A stretch of 64,000 nucleotides of DNA from Acetivibrio clariflavus DSM 19732. GTDB lineage: Bacteria; Bacillota; Clostridia; Acetivibrionales; Acetivibrionaceae. Position 1 is the first letter of the stretch. Every line of letters begins with the position of its first letter. The stretch spans positions 2,790,118-2,854,117 of the forward strand of contig NC_016627.1 in assembly GCF_000237085.1 (NCBI RefSeq). The letters run 5' to 3'. The notes beneath the pieces are model-generated. The model ran no database searches. It had not been told where the DNA came from and worked only from the letters and a program-made list of their open reading frames with translations. The translations under genes and the position numbers were made by a program. Positions 22,780 to 33,330 of the stretch are shown piece by piece.

Positions 22780-22956
22780 ATGATTCAAAACAAGTATTAC
22801 AGAAAACATCCAAGGACTCATACAAAAAACAGCAAGGAAAAAGAAAATGAGGAAAACATATTAAATTTAAGTGCTTTTGCAGCTGCAGGAATTTTGGCAT
22901 TCAGCTTTATAAACGGCATGCTCTTGGGATATATGTGGAAAAAAAGTCGATGCTAG
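22780..22956 (+). CDS. Small single-pass membrane protein (58 aa)
   Basis: 58 aa, with ATG preceded by CGGAGGG nine nt upstream. The first about 27 residues are Lys/His/Glu-rich and hydrophilic; residues about 30-53 are hydrophobic (AAAGILAFSFINGMLLGYMW), followed by KKSRC. One N-in or C-in transmembrane helix is predicted. No family is recognised. It stands alone on the plus strand between the CE1 gene and convergent ribF and is followed directly by a hairpin terminator, which together with the ribosome binding site supports a real gene. Confidence 0.7.
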   Translation: MIQNKYYRKHPRTHTKNSKEKENEENILNLSAFAAAGILAFSFINGMLLGYMWKKSRC

Positions 22957-22959
22957 TGC

Positions 22960-22980
22960 GGAGAAGCTTTCAGCTTCTCC
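22960..22980. terminator. Bidirectional terminator between small membrane protein and ribF
   Basis: GGAGAAGCT / AGCTTCTCC stem, three-nt loop, followed on the plus strand by CCTTTTACTTTTT. It lies between two convergent stop codons four nt from each side and can serve both. Confidence 0.8.
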
Positions 22981-22984
22981 CCTT

Positions 22985-23920
22985 TTACTTTTTAAAATCT
23001 ATAAAATACTGTCTTGCCTTCTCAATGTCTCTTCTAATCTGCTCAACCAACTCATCTATTGAGTTAAACTTTTTCTCACCTCTTATTTTTTTAAGGAAAA
23101 AAACTTCAATATCCTTTCCGTAAATATTTCCGCTATAATCTAAAATATAAGTCTCAATAGACTTTTTTTGCTCACTGAAAGTCGGGTTATTGCCGATATT
23201 GGTTATACTGTTATATATTTTGCCGTCTAACAACGTGCGGGTAACATATACTCCGTCCAACGGCATTAAAAGATATTCTTCCGGATAAATATTGGCAGTA
23301 GGAAAACCTAATGTATTCCCTATCCGTTTACCTTTTTCAACGACACCGGTTATTGAATAATGCCTTCCCAACAGCTTAAAAGCACTCTCCATATCACCTT
23401 TCTTAACATATTTTCTTATAAGTGTGCTGCTGACAATTTCATCGTCCACTTTAATCGCAGGAATAGTTATTACCTTGTAGTTGTACTTTTGTCCCAGTTC
23501 TTTAAGATAAGCAACGTCTCCCTGTCCTTTATATCCAAACCTGTAATCATAGCCTGCAACCGCCAATTTCATCTTAAACCTGTCCACAAGTATATCTTTT
23601 ACAAAAGTTTCAGGACTCATTCGTGAAAACTGCTCATCAAACTCCTCAAAATATGTGTAATCCAGCTGGGTAAGTTCAAGCAGCTTTATCTTCTTGCCGG
23701 TAGAAGTTATCAGAGGTGTAAACAGCTTTTTTCTTATAATATTTTCAGGATGTTTGGTAAAGCTGTATAAAACCGATTCAAGCCCTCTTTGCTTTGATTC
23801 GTTTATCAGCGTGTTTATCAAAGCCATGTGGGCAATATGCAAACCATCAAAATTACCCAGTCCTATGCCGGTAGGATTTGTAAATTCTATAGGTTGATTG
23901 TTACCATATATTACTTTCAT
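22985..23920 (-). CDS. ribF: Bifunctional riboflavin kinase / FAD synthetase
   Basis: 311 aa, usual length. The N-terminal FAD synthetase domain has the nucleotidyltransferase signature (GLGNFDGLHIAH, near 20-31) and STLIRKYV. The C-terminal riboflavin kinase domain begins near 180 (GVVEKGKRIGNTLGFPTANI). It makes FMN from riboflavin and FAD from FMN in the cytoplasm. It is the distal gene of the infB-rbfA-nrnA-truB-ribF series, 128 nt after truB, an order common in Firmicutes. Confidence 0.97.
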   Translation of the reverse strand: MKVIYGNNQPIEFTNPTGIGLGNFDGLHIAHMALINTLINESKQRGLESVLYSFTKHPENIIRKKLFTPLITSTGKKIKLLELTQLDYTYFEEFDEQFSRMSPETFVKDILVDRFKMKLAVAGYDYRFGYKGQGDVAYLKELGQKYNYKVITIPAIKVDDEIVSSTLIRKYVKKGDMESAFKLLGRHYSITGVVEKGKRIGNTLGFPTANIYPEEYLLMPLDGVYVTRTLLDGKIYNSITNIGNNPTFSEQKKSIETYILDYSGNIYGKDIEVFFLKKIRGEKKFNSIDELVEQIRRDIEKARQYFIDFKK

Positions 23921-24048
23921 ACTATTCCCCTATTACATCCAAATTATAATTAACAGCTTCCCGCTGTCGTAGAGCAACCATCGCAATAGCACTTCTGTAT
24001 AGAAAAATATATAACTATAACAAGTAATAGTATAATTGATTAATCATC

Positions 24049-24936
24049 TTATCCAAACTTCTTTTTAATTTTTAACAATAAACTGCCTTTTATAGGCAAA
24101 ATTTCACATATACCTATAAATTTCCCTTTATCATCGTACGCTCTGATAATGTTTCCTTTTTTATAGTTCTCTCCCTTTAATTTAACATAAGCCCCATTAA
24201 TCAATTTTTTTGCTTCAACATCACTCAAATCAATTCTTTCCAAGTCATCAAATACCTTTTCAATTGGCAACAGTTTATCCTCTATAGAGTTATCCTTTGA
24301 AAACTCGTATATTTCTTCAAGAGTAAGGGAATCCGACAATTTAAAACTACCTGACCTTGTCCTCACCAAGAAAGACATATGGCCTCCGCAGCCAAGCTTT
24401 TCTCCGATATCTGAACACAAAGTTCTTATATAAGTACCTTTAGAACATACCACATCGAATATTACCCTATTATCTTTTATATTTACGATATCTATAGAAT
24501 GTATGGCAACCTTCCTCGGAGCCCTTTCTATGGTAATACCATCTCTGGCAAGTTCATAAAGCTTTTTGCCCTCAACCTTGACAGCAGAATACATAGGCGG
24601 TATCTGATTGTATTCTCCAACAAAACTCATTATGGCCTTATATATCTCTTCCTTCTCTATATTGACATCACACTTTTTCAAAACATTTCCATAGCTGTCC
24701 TGAGTGTCTGTGGATATACCAAGAGTAAGTTCTGCACGGTATTCCTTATCTTTATCGGTTAAATACTCTATAGTTTTGGTGGCCTTTCCGATACATACCG
24801 GTAAAACCCCTACTGCTCCCGGATCCAATGTTCCTGTGTGTCCAATCTTTTTTTCCTTAAGCAGTCTTCTCAAATACGCAACCACATCGAAGGAAGTCAT
24901 GCCTGGCGGCTTCAGTATGTTAAGTATTCCATCCAT
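24049..24936 (-). CDS. truB: tRNA pseudouridine-55 synthase
   Basis: 295 aa. It opens with MDGILNILKPPGMTSFDVV, the standard TruB N-terminus; the catalytic Asp is in HTGTLDPGAVGVLPV (motif II), and a C-terminal PUA-like domain follows. It makes pseudouridine at position 55 of the tRNA T-loop. The frame is open upstream to 25008, but the start at 24936 gives the normal N-terminus, has AAGGAAG upstream and is two nt after the nrnA stop, indicating translational coupling. Confidence 0.97.
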   Translation of the reverse strand: MDGILNILKPPGMTSFDVVAYLRRLLKEKKIGHTGTLDPGAVGVLPVCIGKATKTIEYLTDKDKEYRAELTLGISTDTQDSYGNVLKKCDVNIEKEEIYKAIMSFVGEYNQIPPMYSAVKVEGKKLYELARDGITIERAPRKVAIHSIDIVNIKDNRVIFDVVCSKGTYIRTLCSDIGEKLGCGGHMSFLVRTRSGSFKLSDSLTLEEIYEFSKDNSIEDKLLPIEKVFDDLERIDLSDVEAKKLINGAYVKLKGENYKKGNIIRAYDDKGKFIGICEILPIKGSLLLKIKKKFG

Positions 24937-24938
24937 AA

Positions 24939-25895
24939 TTACAGAACTTCCTTTATATCCTTTTTCAGCATTTGTTTTATTTCTTCCATATTCCCCTTTA
25001 AAGTACACCCTGCAGCTTTCATATGACCTCCTCCAGAGTACTTGCGTGCAATAGCGGATACATCCACATAGTTCTGAGAACGGAAATTAATTTTGAATTC
25101 ATCCTTACTCCGCTGTCTAACCAAAACAGCCACTTCAACCCCTTCAATATTTCTAGCTATATTTACTAAACCGTCACAATCTTCCTCAGAAGCATCGGTT
25201 TTCTTCATCATTTCCTCAGTTACCGATATAAATGCCAACTTTCCATTTTCCGAAATCTCAATAGTATCTATAGCAAGTCCCATCAATTTAACCTTTTTAT
25301 ATGGAACTGTCTCGAAAACTATTTGCGAGATTTTCGATACATCCACACCATTATTTATCAAATCAGCTGTAATTTGATGAGTCAATGCTGTTGTATTGCT
25401 GTATCTGAACCCGCCTGTATCTGTAGCAACAGCTACATAGAGACAAGTGGATATATCCTGATCCAAACTTATTTCCATGCTTTTAATCAATTGGTAAATT
25501 AATTCGCCTACCGCAGCAGCTTTTGTATTCACAAGGTTTACTGATGCAAATTCAGTATTTGTAGTATGGTGGTCAATGTTTACCGTATGTTTTATACTGT
25601 TAAATATCTCAACCCGTTTTCCGAGCCTTTCAAGATCACCGGTATCGAGTATCAGCACCAAGTCATAATCCTCTATCTGGCCTCTGTATACTTCAACATA
25701 TTCTCTTCCCGGCAAAAATTCAAAGGTGTGCGGAATTTCTTCTTCAATGTATACTTTAACCTGTTTCCCTATCTTTCTCAAAGCCAAAGCCAAGGCGATA
25801 CTTGAACCCAAAGCATCACCATCGGCAAAAACATGGGGTAAGATTGCAATACGTTCTGCATTCTCTATAGATTTGACAATCTCCTTTTCTATCAT
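24939..25895 (-). CDS. nrnA: Bifunctional oligoribonuclease / 3'-phosphoadenosine phosphatase (DHH family)
   Basis: 318 aa, DHH-DHHA1 architecture. Metal-binding motifs: HVFADGDALGSS near 20, LDTGD near 80, NIDHHTTN near 108 and ATDTGGFRYS near 160. The C-terminal DHHA1 substrate motif is KYSGGGHMKAAG. It degrades short RNA oligonucleotides and pAp. The start 25895 is chosen because GAGAGGT lies six nt upstream; the TTG and ATG before it leave too little space. It directly precedes truB. Confidence 0.95.
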   Translation of the reverse strand: MIEKEIVKSIENAERIAILPHVFADGDALGSSIALALALRKIGKQVKVYIEEEIPHTFEFLPGREYVEVYRGQIEDYDLVLILDTGDLERLGKRVEIFNSIKHTVNIDHHTTNTEFASVNLVNTKAAAVGELIYQLIKSMEISLDQDISTCLYVAVATDTGGFRYSNTTALTHQITADLINNGVDVSKISQIVFETVPYKKVKLMGLAIDTIEISENGKLAFISVTEEMMKKTDASEEDCDGLVNIARNIEGVEVAVLVRQRSKDEFKINFRSQNYVDVSAIARKYSGGGHMKAAGCTLKGNMEEIKQMLKKDIKEVL

Positions 25896-25985
25896 ATTCA
25901 TACCTCTCAATAAAAATATGGTTCTTTCAAATTTACCCGAATTTAAGAATTAAAAATTCATATATAAAAAATGGTGTATATTATT

Positions 25986-26015
25986 GTAAGGTTGAGGTCA
26001 CACCCCCAACCTTAC
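25986..26015 (-). other. Intergenic hairpin between rbfA and nrnA
   Basis: GTAAGGTTG (25986-25994) and CAACCTTAC (26007-26015) with a 12-nt loop. No U-run follows on the minus strand. It may be a weak terminator or processing site in the 187-nt rbfA-nrnA spacer. Confidence 0.5.
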
Positions 26016-26082
26016 AAAGTTAACAAACCGTTACAAGCTGTGTAAAAATCCTTACATACAACATTTTTAATCTTAATTACTG

Positions 26083-26430
26083 CTAGTTTTCCTTTTTGAC
26101 TGTTTCGTCAATCAGCTTTGATATATATGCCCCATGTTCAATTGAATTATCCAACTCAAACTGAACTTCCGGAGTATATCTCAACTGAATTCTATGCCCC
26201 ACTTCACGTCTAATAAATCCGGCAGCACTTTTCAAACCCTCAAGTGAATTCTTTTTTTCCTCTTCATTTCCCATTATACTGACATAAACTTTGGCATAAC
26301 GCAAATCTTTTGTAACATTTACATTGGTCACACTAATAAGACTTGAAAGCCTTGGGTCTTTAAGTTCATTCTGTATTATTGAGCTTATCTCCCTCTTCAT
26401 CTCTTCTGAGATTCTTGCTGTTCTATCCAT
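26083..26430 (-). CDS. rbfA: 30S ribosome-binding factor A
   Basis: 115 aa, KH-like fold of the RbfA family (RISEEMKREISSIIQNELKDPR, VNVTKDLRYAKVYVS, RYTPEVQFELDNSIEHG). It assists late 30S maturation and 16S rRNA 5'-end processing. It starts 28 nt after infB with AGGAGTGG upstream. Confidence 0.96.
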   Translation of the reverse strand: MDRTARISEEMKREISSIIQNELKDPRLSSLISVTNVNVTKDLRYAKVYVSIMGNEEEKKNSLEGLKSAAGFIRREVGHRIQLRYTPEVQFELDNSIEHGAYISKLIDETVKKEN

Positions 26431-26458
26431 AAAACCACTCCTGTTTTATCACTTAACA

Positions 26459-29400
26459 TTACCTTTTAACTTCTTCCATTACATATGCTTCAATAACATC
26501 TCCCACTTTTATGTCATTGAACCTTTCAATTGAAAGACCGCATTCAAATCCTTGTGCCACTTCTTTAACATCATCTTTAAATCGTTTTAATGAAGCAAGT
26601 TTTCCTTCATGTACAACGATTCCATCTCTAACCACTCTGACTTCTGAGTTCCTCTGAACTTTTCCGTCAAGGACATATCCACCGCCAATAGTACCGACAC
26701 CGGAAACTTTAAATATCTGTCTTATTTCAATATGTCCAATTACAACTTCTTTATACGTCGGTTCAAGCATACCTTTCATGGCTGCCTGTATATCTTCAAT
26801 AGCATTATATATTATTCTGTAGAGCCTTATATCAACTCCTACATCTTTTGCTATTTCTGCAACCTTTGCTGCCGGTCTTACATTAAATCCTATAATTATA
26901 GCATTTGAAACCTGAGCCAATGTAACATCGGTTTCGGTAATAGCTCCAACAGCACCGTGGATTATCTTAACCCTTACTTCTTCATTAGAAAGCTTTTCCA
27001 AAGACTGTTTTACAGCTTCAACAGAACCTTGAACATCGGCCTTGACAATTATGTTAAGCTCTTTTACTTTACCTTCTTTTATCTGGTTAAACAAATCATC
27101 AAGCGATACTTTTGACGTAGCTTTTAAAGTCTGTTCTCTTTGTTTGAGTTTTCTCTTCTCAATCAACTGTTTAGCCAATTTCTCGTCGGTTACAGCATAG
27201 AATGTTTCTCCTGCTTCCGGAACTTCAGGCAGACCTAAAATTTCTACCGGAGTAGACGGCCCTGCTTTCTTAAGCCTTTGTCCTTTCTCATCCACCATAG
27301 CTCTTACTCTTCCCAATATGGTTCCGGTTATAATGGAGTTTCCAACTTGCAATGTTCCCCTTTGAACAAGAACTGTCGCAATAGGTCCTCTATCCTTGTC
27401 AAGTTTTGCTTCAATTACTGTACCTTTGGCTTGCCTGTTCGGATTTGCTTTAAGTTCAAGCATATCGGCAGCCAAAAGCACCATTTCCAGCAGCCCGTCA
27501 ATATTGATTCTCTGCTTTGCTGAAACCTCAACAAAAATAGTGTCTCCGCCCCATTCTTCAGGAATAAGGCCATGCTCAGTAAGTTCCTGCTTAACTCTCT
27601 CAGGATTTGCCCCTGGTTTGTCTATCTTGTTTATAGCTACAATTATTGTAACATTTGCAGCCTTTGCATGATTTATTGCTTCAATAGTCTGGGGCATTAC
27701 ACCGTCATCAGCTGCAACAACCAGAATGGCAATATCGGTAACCTGAGCACCCCTTGCTCTCATTGCTGTAAAAGCTTCATGTCCCGGTGTGTCAAGGAAT
27801 GTAATATTTCTATTATTAACCTTAACCATATAAGCACCTATGTGCTGCGTTATACCACCGGCTTCGCTCTCAGTGACATGGGATGACTTTATGGCATCAA
27901 GAAGCGAAGTCTTACCGTGGTCAACATGCCCCATAACCACAACAACCGGCGGTCTTGGCACCAACTGAGACTCATCATCTTCTTCACTATCGTCAAATAA
28001 TATATCTTCCTCAGATATAACTACTTCTTTTTCAGCTTTTACTCCAAACTCATCGGCTACAATGGCAGCTGTATCAAAGTCAATTTCCTGGTTTACTGTA
28101 GCCATTACGCCTAATGACATCAATTTCTTTATAACCTCTGCCGCTGCTTTCTTTAATGCCTCCGCCAGCTCTTTAACAGTTAAGGTTTCAGGTATTGTTA
28201 TTGAAGTCAGCACCGGTTTAGGAGGAATATGTTTTTCTTCCTTTTTAGCCTCCTTAGCTTCCTTCTTAGGTTTCTTTGCCTTCTTAACATCATCGTCATA
28301 AAGTTCCTGAAGGATTGAATCATCAGCTAATATCTGAGAAACCTCTTTCCTACCGGAAAATACATTTTTGTATTTCTTTGTATTTTTTTGATTTTTTGCA
28401 TTTCCGCTCTTTATACTTGCTTTCGAAAATTCTCTTTTAAATTCTCTTTTTGCATCCTTTTCCATATCCTTATTGGAAAACTCTCTTCTATTTTCATTTC
28501 TTTGAGTATTAACTTCATCTTTCTTTGCCACCGAATCAGCTTTTGAAGCATCGGAAACTTTTGCCGCGAAATTAGATTTATTATGCAAATCTTTGCTTAA
28601 ATTACTTCTATTATCTTCATTATGAGTTTTTCCTTCTTGTGCATGCTTATTTTGACTATGCGGCCTGTTACTTTGATCTTCTTGTTTGCTTTGAACATTT
28701 TCCTGTTTATCAACACTTACAGGACGGTTATTTCCCGTTTTGTCCTCCGTTACATTGCTTTTTTGCTGATTATTGTCATTTTTATTCTGAACCGCGTTTT
28801 CGGAAACTTTAATTTCGGTTTTGCTTTCCACCTTGACTTCCTCTTTACTATTAGCATTCTCTCCCTGCTTCATTTTAGCCTCGCTACTCTTAGATTCCAC
28901 ACTTTTTGTTTCTGCTTTAACCTTTTGATCGGCATTTACATTTGCCACCTTTGCCTCCTCATTAGACCCCATCGATTTGATTTCCTGCTTTTGCTCAGCA
29001 ACAGCTCCCTTGTGTACATTCTTTTTCACTTCTTTCTGAGCATCGCCCTTTTCACGTGTATCTGCTATTTTCGTAACCTCCTGTTTCTTTTCCGTTTCCA
29101 ACGCTCTTAGATATTCAGGCTTTGTTTCCCTGACAAATCCAGGTCTCAATCCTGAATTTGACGGTGCCACCTTAACAAAATCGTTTCTTTTCTTTTTTGA
29201 ATGACTATTGCTGTCAGCTTTTTTTGCAGAATCATTGCTTTTTTCATTTTTTGCATTCTTTTCTTCGTTGTCTGAGTCCAATATTATTTCGGTTGTTCTA
29301 ATTATTCTTGGTGCTTTTTTTGCTTCCTTTCTTGCTTCTTTATTAATATTTTCATTGGCATATAGAGCCTGTAATGCTGCCTTCTTATCATCATTTTCTT

Positions 29401-29569
29401 CTTTATGTTTTATAACACCTATATGGTCATATAATGCTTCAAGCTCGTGTTCTTCAAGCAAACTCATGTGATTTTTAACGACAATATTTATTTCAGCCAA
29501 TTTTTCCATTAACCTTTTACTGGTTGTATTCATTTCTTTAGCGAGTTCATAAACTCTAATCTTTCCCAA
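26459..29569 (-). CDS. infB: Translation initiation factor IF-2
   Basis: 1036 aa from a TTG start. N-terminal IF2N element ([23 protein letters not shown]), then a long low-complexity Lys/Glu/Asn/Ser-rich region to about residue 430, a second IF2N module, then the GTPase (GHVDHGKTS near 546, [13 protein letters not shown]) and domains II-IV. It places initiator tRNA on the 30S subunit. The frame is open to 29608, but TTG 29567-29569 gives the usual (M)[12 protein letters not shown]-terminus and has GGGGGTG upstream. This start overlaps the end of ylxQ by 14 nt, suggesting coupled translation. The linker is long for the family. Confidence 0.95.
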   Translation of the reverse strand: MGKIRVYELAKEMNTTSKRLMEKLAEINIVVKNHMSLLEEHELEALYDHIGVIKHKEENDDKKAALQALYANENINKEARKEAKKAPRIIRTTEIILDSDNEEKNAKNEKSNDSAKKADSNSHSKKKRNDFVKVAPSNSGLRPGFVRETKPEYLRALETEKKQEVTKIADTREKGDAQKEVKKNVHKGAVAEQKQEIKSMGSNEEAKVANVNADQKVKAETKSVESKSSEAKMKQGENANSKEEVKVESKTEIKVSENAVQNKNDNNQQKSNVTEDKTGNNRPVSVDKQENVQSKQEDQSNRPHSQNKHAQEGKTHNEDNRSNLSKDLHNKSNFAAKVSDASKADSVAKKDEVNTQRNENRREFSNKDMEKDAKREFKREFSKASIKSGNAKNQKNTKKYKNVFSGRKEVSQILADDSILQELYDDDVKKAKKPKKEAKEAKKEEKHIPPKPVLTSITIPETLTVKELAEALKKAAAEVIKKLMSLGVMATVNQEIDFDTAAIVADEFGVKAEKEVVISEEDILFDDSEEDDESQLVPRPPVVVVMGHVDHGKTSLLDAIKSSHVTESEAGGITQHIGAYMVKVNNRNITFLDTPGHEAFTAMRARGAQVTDIAILVVAADDGVMPQTIEAINHAKAANVTIIVAINKIDKPGANPERVKQELTEHGLIPEEWGGDTIFVEVSAKQRINIDGLLEMVLLAADMLELKANPNRQAKGTVIEAKLDKDRGPIATVLVQRGTLQVGNSIITGTILGRVRAMVDEKGQRLKKAGPSTPVEILGLPEVPEAGETFYAVTDEKLAKQLIEKRKLKQREQTLKATSKVSLDDLFNQIKEGKVKELNIIVKADVQGSVEAVKQSLEKLSNEEVRVKIIHGAVGAITETDVTLAQVSNAIIIGFNVRPAAKVAEIAKDVGVDIRLYRIIYNAIEDIQAAMKGMLEPTYKEVVIGHIEIRQIFKVSGVGTIGGGYVLDGKVQRNSEVRVVRDGIVVHEGKLASLKRFKDDVKEVAQGFECGLSIERFNDIKVGDVIEAYVMEEVKR

Positions 29570-29900
29570 TATCTTCACCCCCGCATCCATTGTTGACACT
29601 AGAATCAATCAGTTCCACCAATCGTTTTGAAAAACTTTTATCCAAAATTGCTACCACCGACCTTATATTTTTACCCGTAAACTTCCCCAAAATATCTTTT
29701 TGTCCAAATATTCTGAATTCAACATTCCTAAATTTACAGGCATCTAAAAATTTCTTTTTTGTATTATGTGAAGCATCTTCAGCCACTATGACCAAACTGA
29801 CTAAAGACTTTTTTAAAGCTCTCTCACAGGATTCTTCCCCGGATACAATCTTCCCTGCCTTTGTTGCAAGCCCTAAAAAAGAATATATTCTATCCGCCAT
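29556..29900 (-). CDS. ylxQ: L7Ae-family RNA-binding protein YlxQ
   Basis: 114 aa, L7Ae/L30e/S12e/Gadd45 fold ([36 protein letters not shown]). K-turn RNA binding is expected from the family. Start 29900 has GGAGGAAGG upstream, inside the 3' end of ylxR (11-nt overlap); its own 3' end overlaps infB. It belongs to the standard nusA-ylxR-ylxQ-infB group. Confidence 0.92.
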   Translation of the reverse strand: MADRIYSFLGLATKAGKIVSGEESCERALKKSLVSLVIVAEDASHNTKKKFLDACKFRNVEFRIFGQKDILGKFTGKNIRSVVAILDKSFSKRLVELIDSSVNNGCGGEDIGKD

Positions 29901-30171
29901 TACCTTCCTCCAATTCTTTTTCAAGGGTATTATATATATCTTCGCTTATTGATGTCTCAAAGGCTTTCTCAAAACGTTTAGCTTTCTTTGCTTTTCGAAA
30001 GCACTCTATATTTTTACAAATATAAGCTCCACGACCTGCTTTCTTACCGGTAAAATCTACGGATATTTCATTCTCCTTGTTTTTAACTACCCTAATTAAT
30101 TCTTTTTTAGGCTTCATCTCCTGACATCCGAGGCACATACGCATGGGTACCTTCTTTTGTTTCAAAATCAA
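29890..30171 (-). CDS. ylxR: YlxR (RnpM-like) RNA-binding protein
   Basis: 93 aa, DUF448/YlxR family, with MRMCLGCQEMKPKKELIRVV and GRGAYICKNIECFRKAKK. In B. subtilis the homologue has been reported to bind RNase P RNA. The start is a TTG with AGGGG six nt upstream; a second TTG two codons later is possible. Placed between nusA and ylxQ as in other Firmicutes. Confidence 0.9.
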   Translation of the reverse strand: MILKQKKVPMRMCLGCQEMKPKKELIRVVKNKENEISVDFTGKKAGRGAYICKNIECFRKAKKAKRFEKAFETSISEDIYNTLEKELEEGNGG

Positions 30172-30320
30172 TCACATCCCCTAGTTGCAAAGTATAAATA
30201 CTTCTGAAAAGATTATACTGTAAATTGGTAAAATGAGTTCTACTTTTTATAACTAAAAATTGGGTTTGAAGATATCTTGTTTATAAATCCCAAAATCAAT
30301 TCTTTATTATTTCACTGTTT

Positions 30321-31454
30321 CTATTCCAAGTTATCTTCATTGTTTTCATCCTGCTGCTCATCATCAACAAATAGAGGTTGAAAACTGCCGTCAAAATTGA
30401 GAAGCTTTTGCTCAATAGTTGCTCTGAGCTGCGACTCACTTTTAATATCAATTTTCCAACCTGTAAGCTTTGCTGCCAGTCTGGCATTTTGTCCTTCTTT
30501 ACCTATCGCCAATGATAACTGGAAGTCAGGTACGGTAACTTTTGCACTCTTTTCTTCTTCATTAATTTCCACATGGATAACTTTCGCCGGACTCAAGCTG
30601 CTTGAGATATACTCCTTCGGGTCGCTGCTCCATTTAATTATATCTATCTTTTCACCTCTGAGTTCATCCACAATAGCCTGAACTCTTGTACCTTTCTGTC
30701 CTACACACGCTCCAACCGGATCCACGTTCTCATCTTTTGAATATACAGCAATTTTTGTCCTTGACCCCGGTTCTCTCGATATGCTTTTTATCTCAACAAT
30801 ACCTTCATGAATTTCGGGTACTTCCAATTCAAAAAGTCTTTTTATCAAACCGGGATGTGTCCTTGAAACCAAAATCTGAGGTCCTTTTGTAGTCTTTTTC
30901 ACCTCAATTATATATACTTTTAATCTGTCATTAAAATTGTACTCCTCACCGGGTATTTGCTCTGAAGGTGCCAAAATAGCTTCTGTCTTACCGAGGTCAA
31001 TAATTACATTCTTCTTTTCAGTCCTTTGCACAACGCCTGTAACTATTTCGTCCTCTTTGTTTGAAAACTCATCAAAAATAATTCCTCTTTCAGCTTCCCT
31101 CAGTCTCTGGACAACAACCTGTTTAGCCGTCTGTGCAGCTATTCTTCCAAACTTCTTGGGTGTAACCTCAACTTCGGCCATATCGTTTTCATCCAGTGCA
31201 GGATCTATCTTTTTGGCGTTTTCGACAGATATCTCCAGAAACTCGTTTTGCGGGTTGCTTGTAACCTTTTTTAAAGCATACACCTTAAACTCACCGGTCT
31301 GGCGATCAACTGACACACGAACATTCTGAGAAGTTCCGAAATTTCTCTTATATGCAGAAATGAGAGCCGCCTCTATCGCCTCAATTATCACATCCTTGTC
31401 TATTCCTTTTTCCTTTTCTAACTGTTCTAACGCATGGATCAAATCTGAACTCAT
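30321..31454 (-). CDS. nusA: Transcription termination/antitermination factor NusA
   Basis: 377 aa, the short Firmicute form. N-terminal RNA-polymerase-binding domain (about 1-125), S1 domain (about 135-200, [16 protein letters not shown]), and two KH domains ([38 protein letters not shown]), then a short acidic tail ([12 protein letters not shown]). It modulates pausing and intrinsic termination. AGGAGG precedes the ATG; it lies 56 nt after rimP. Confidence 0.97.
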   Translation of the reverse strand: MSSDLIHALEQLEKEKGIDKDVIIEAIEAALISAYKRNFGTSQNVRVSVDRQTGEFKVYALKKVTSNPQNEFLEISVENAKKIDPALDENDMAEVEVTPKKFGRIAAQTAKQVVVQRLREAERGIIFDEFSNKEDEIVTGVVQRTEKKNVIIDLGKTEAILAPSEQIPGEEYNFNDRLKVYIIEVKKTTKGPQILVSRTHPGLIKRLFELEVPEIHEGIVEIKSISREPGSRTKIAVYSKDENVDPVGACVGQKGTRVQAIVDELRGEKIDIIKWSSDPKEYISSSLSPAKVIHVEINEEEKSAKVTVPDFQLSLAIGKEGQNARLAAKLTGWKIDIKSESQLRATIEQKLLNFDGSFQPLFVDDEQQDENNEDNLE

Positions 31455-31510
31455 TTAAGAACCTCCTTATTCTCTTTTTCTGATTTCAAATATCTTTTAA
31501 CCCAATTTTC

Positions 31511-31972
31511 TTAAAATTTAATTACTCTTCTGACCAATGCAACTTGAGCTCTCTCAAATTCAACGTTCCTGTCATCTATTTTAATAACAATTTTTCCGTC
31601 AATAAGCCCGACCAATTCTCCTTCAAAAATCTTTCTGCCGTCTATAGGCTTGTAAACCTTAACTTCTACAAGTTCCCCTTTAAACTTTTCGAAATCAGAG
31701 TCCTTCTTAAGAGGCCTGTCTAGCCCTGGCGAGGACACTTCTAAAAAATAACTTTGCTCTATAGGGTCTTTTTCATCCAATATATCACTTATTTCCTCAC
31801 TTACAATTTGACAGTCATCTATTGTTATACCACCTGGCTTATCTATATAAATCCGGAGATACCAGTTGGTCCCCTCTTTAATAAACTCAACATCCACAAG
31901 CTCAAAAGAATGTCTTTCCACTATTGGCTCTGCAATTTCCGCAACAATATCTTCAATCTTCTTTTTGACCAT
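31511..31972 (-). CDS. rimP: Ribosome maturation factor RimP
   Basis: 153 aa, two-domain RimP/YlxS family (ELVDVEFIKEGTNWYLRIYIDKPGG; YFLEVSSPGLDRPLKK). It acts in 30S assembly. The start two codons into the open frame is preferred because GGAGG then lies six nt upstream. It is the first gene of the rimP-nusA-ylxR-ylxQ-infB group. Confidence 0.96.
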   Translation of the reverse strand: MVKKKIEDIVAEIAEPIVERHSFELVDVEFIKEGTNWYLRIYIDKPGGITIDDCQIVSEEISDILDEKDPIEQSYFLEVSSPGLDRPLKKDSDFEKFKGELVEVKVYKPIDGRKIFEGELVGLIDGKIVIKIDDRNVEFERAQVALVRRVIKF

Positions 31973-32065
31973 AAACATCCTCCATTATTAATCTAAAGGA
32001 ACTGTTTGAAAATATAATAACTTTAACATTTTTAAATATATACCTCTGTAAACATGAATAATACG

Positions 32066-32090
32066 AAAGAGTGGGTACAACCCACTCTTT
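32066..32090 (-). terminator. Terminator between ispG and the rimP group
   Basis: AAAGAGTGGGT / ACCCACTCTTT stem with a three-nt loop, inside the 255-nt gap between the rimP start and the ispG stop. The T-rich flank is modest. It most likely ends the dxr-rseP-ispG transcript before rimP. Confidence 0.7.
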
Positions 32091-32227
32091 TCCAACAAGT
32101 TCCTATAAACATTAATCACAAGTAATTATAACACTATTATTTGTAATTATCAATATTTTATTAATTTTTATTCAAATATTTATTACATAATCTTTACTTG
32201 CTCTAAAAATCCACATTCTTCGATGAT

Positions 32228-33292
32228 TTATAATTTATAAATTTCCTCCAGCAACTCTTCTGCTGCTCTTTCCTGAGGAATTTTTCTTATAATCTCGCCC
32301 TTTTTAAAAAGAAGTACTTCACCCTTGCCTCCGGCAATACCGATATCTGCCTCTCTCGCCTCACCGGGACCGTTAACGGCGCAGCCCATTACTGCAACTT
32401 TAATATCCTTATCAACTTTTGACAGACTCTCCTCTATTTTCGAAGCTATATCTATCAAATCTACCTGGCATCTACCGCAGGTTGGACATGATACCAATTC
32501 AACACCGCCCTTTTTAAGACCTAATGCCTTCAAAATTTCATTTCCTGCCCGTATCTCCTCAATTGGATCTCCGGTTAAAGATACTCTTATTGTGTCCCCG
32601 ATACCCTCTGCCAAAAGGCATCCTAATCCTACAGCCGACTTTATGGTTCCCCGGTAAACAGTACCTGCTTCAGTAACACCTATATGAAGCGGATAATCAC
32701 TTTTCTCAATCATTCTGCGGTAAGCAGCAATTGTCATAGATACACTGGATGCTTTTAATGATATTACTATATCATGAAAGTCCAAATCCTCAAGAATCTT
32801 AGCATGCCCCAGTGCACTTTCCACCATAGCTTCCGGTGTCACTCCGCCGTATTTAGCCATTATATCCTTTTCAAGGGACCCGGAATTTACACCAATCCTT
32901 ATTGGAATTTTCCTTTCTTTAGCCGCTTCAACCACCGCTTTTACCCTATCCCGGTCTCCGATATTTCCTGGATTGATTCTTATTTTATCAGCACCGCTTT
33001 TTATACTCTCTATGGCAAGTCGGTAGTCAAAATGTATATCCGCCACCAAGGGTATCCTTATAGCCTTTTTTATCTCTTTAATTGCCTCGGCTGCCTGAAT
33101 ATCCGGTACTGCAACCCTGACAATATCACATCCGGCTTCTTCAAGCCTCTTTATCTGATTTATGGTAGATACAGCATCTCTTGTATCGGTATTCGTCATT
33201 GACTGAACAGTGATTGGAGAATCACCTCCGATAGAAGTGCCTCCAACACATACTTTTCTGGTTTTCTTTCTGTCAATGTAGTTATTATTCAT
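32228..33292 (-). CDS. ispG: 4-hydroxy-3-methylbut-2-en-1-yl diphosphate synthase
   Basis: 354 aa, GcpE/IspG family. TIM barrel ([33 protein letters not shown]) and C-terminal 4Fe-4S domain with CPTCGRC and CAVNGPGE cysteines. It reduces MEcPP to HMBPP in the MEP isoprenoid pathway. The ATG at 33292 is preferred over the upstream TTG for spacing to GGAAGGA. It follows dxr and rseP, so two MEP-pathway genes flank the protease. Confidence 0.97.
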   Translation of the reverse strand: MNNNYIDRKKTRKVCVGGTSIGGDSPITVQSMTNTDTRDAVSTINQIKRLEEAGCDIVRVAVPDIQAAEAIKEIKKAIRIPLVADIHFDYRLAIESIKSGADKIRINPGNIGDRDRVKAVVEAAKERKIPIRIGVNSGSLEKDIMAKYGGVTPEAMVESALGHAKILEDLDFHDIVISLKASSVSMTIAAYRRMIEKSDYPLHIGVTEAGTVYRGTIKSAVGLGCLLAEGIGDTIRVSLTGDPIEEIRAGNEILKALGLKKGGVELVSCPTCGRCQVDLIDIASKIEESLSKVDKDIKVAVMGCAVNGPGEAREADIGIAGGKGEVLLFKKGEIIRKIPQERAAEELLEEIYKL

Positions 33293-33330
33293 AGACAATT
33301 CCTTCCGGTTTCATTTACTTTTATAATGTT

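Noticed and set aside
22652-22900. 82-codon open frame on the minus strand upstream of the CE1 gene
   Set aside because: It lies antisense to the better-supported 58-aa membrane protein, has no ribosome binding site and its composition is that of reversed AT-rich DNA.
28622-29110. 162-codon plus-strand open frame inside infB
   Set aside because: It is a shadow of the Lys/Glu-rich IF-2 linker; its Phe/Leu-rich translation reflects the complement of AAA/GAA codons.
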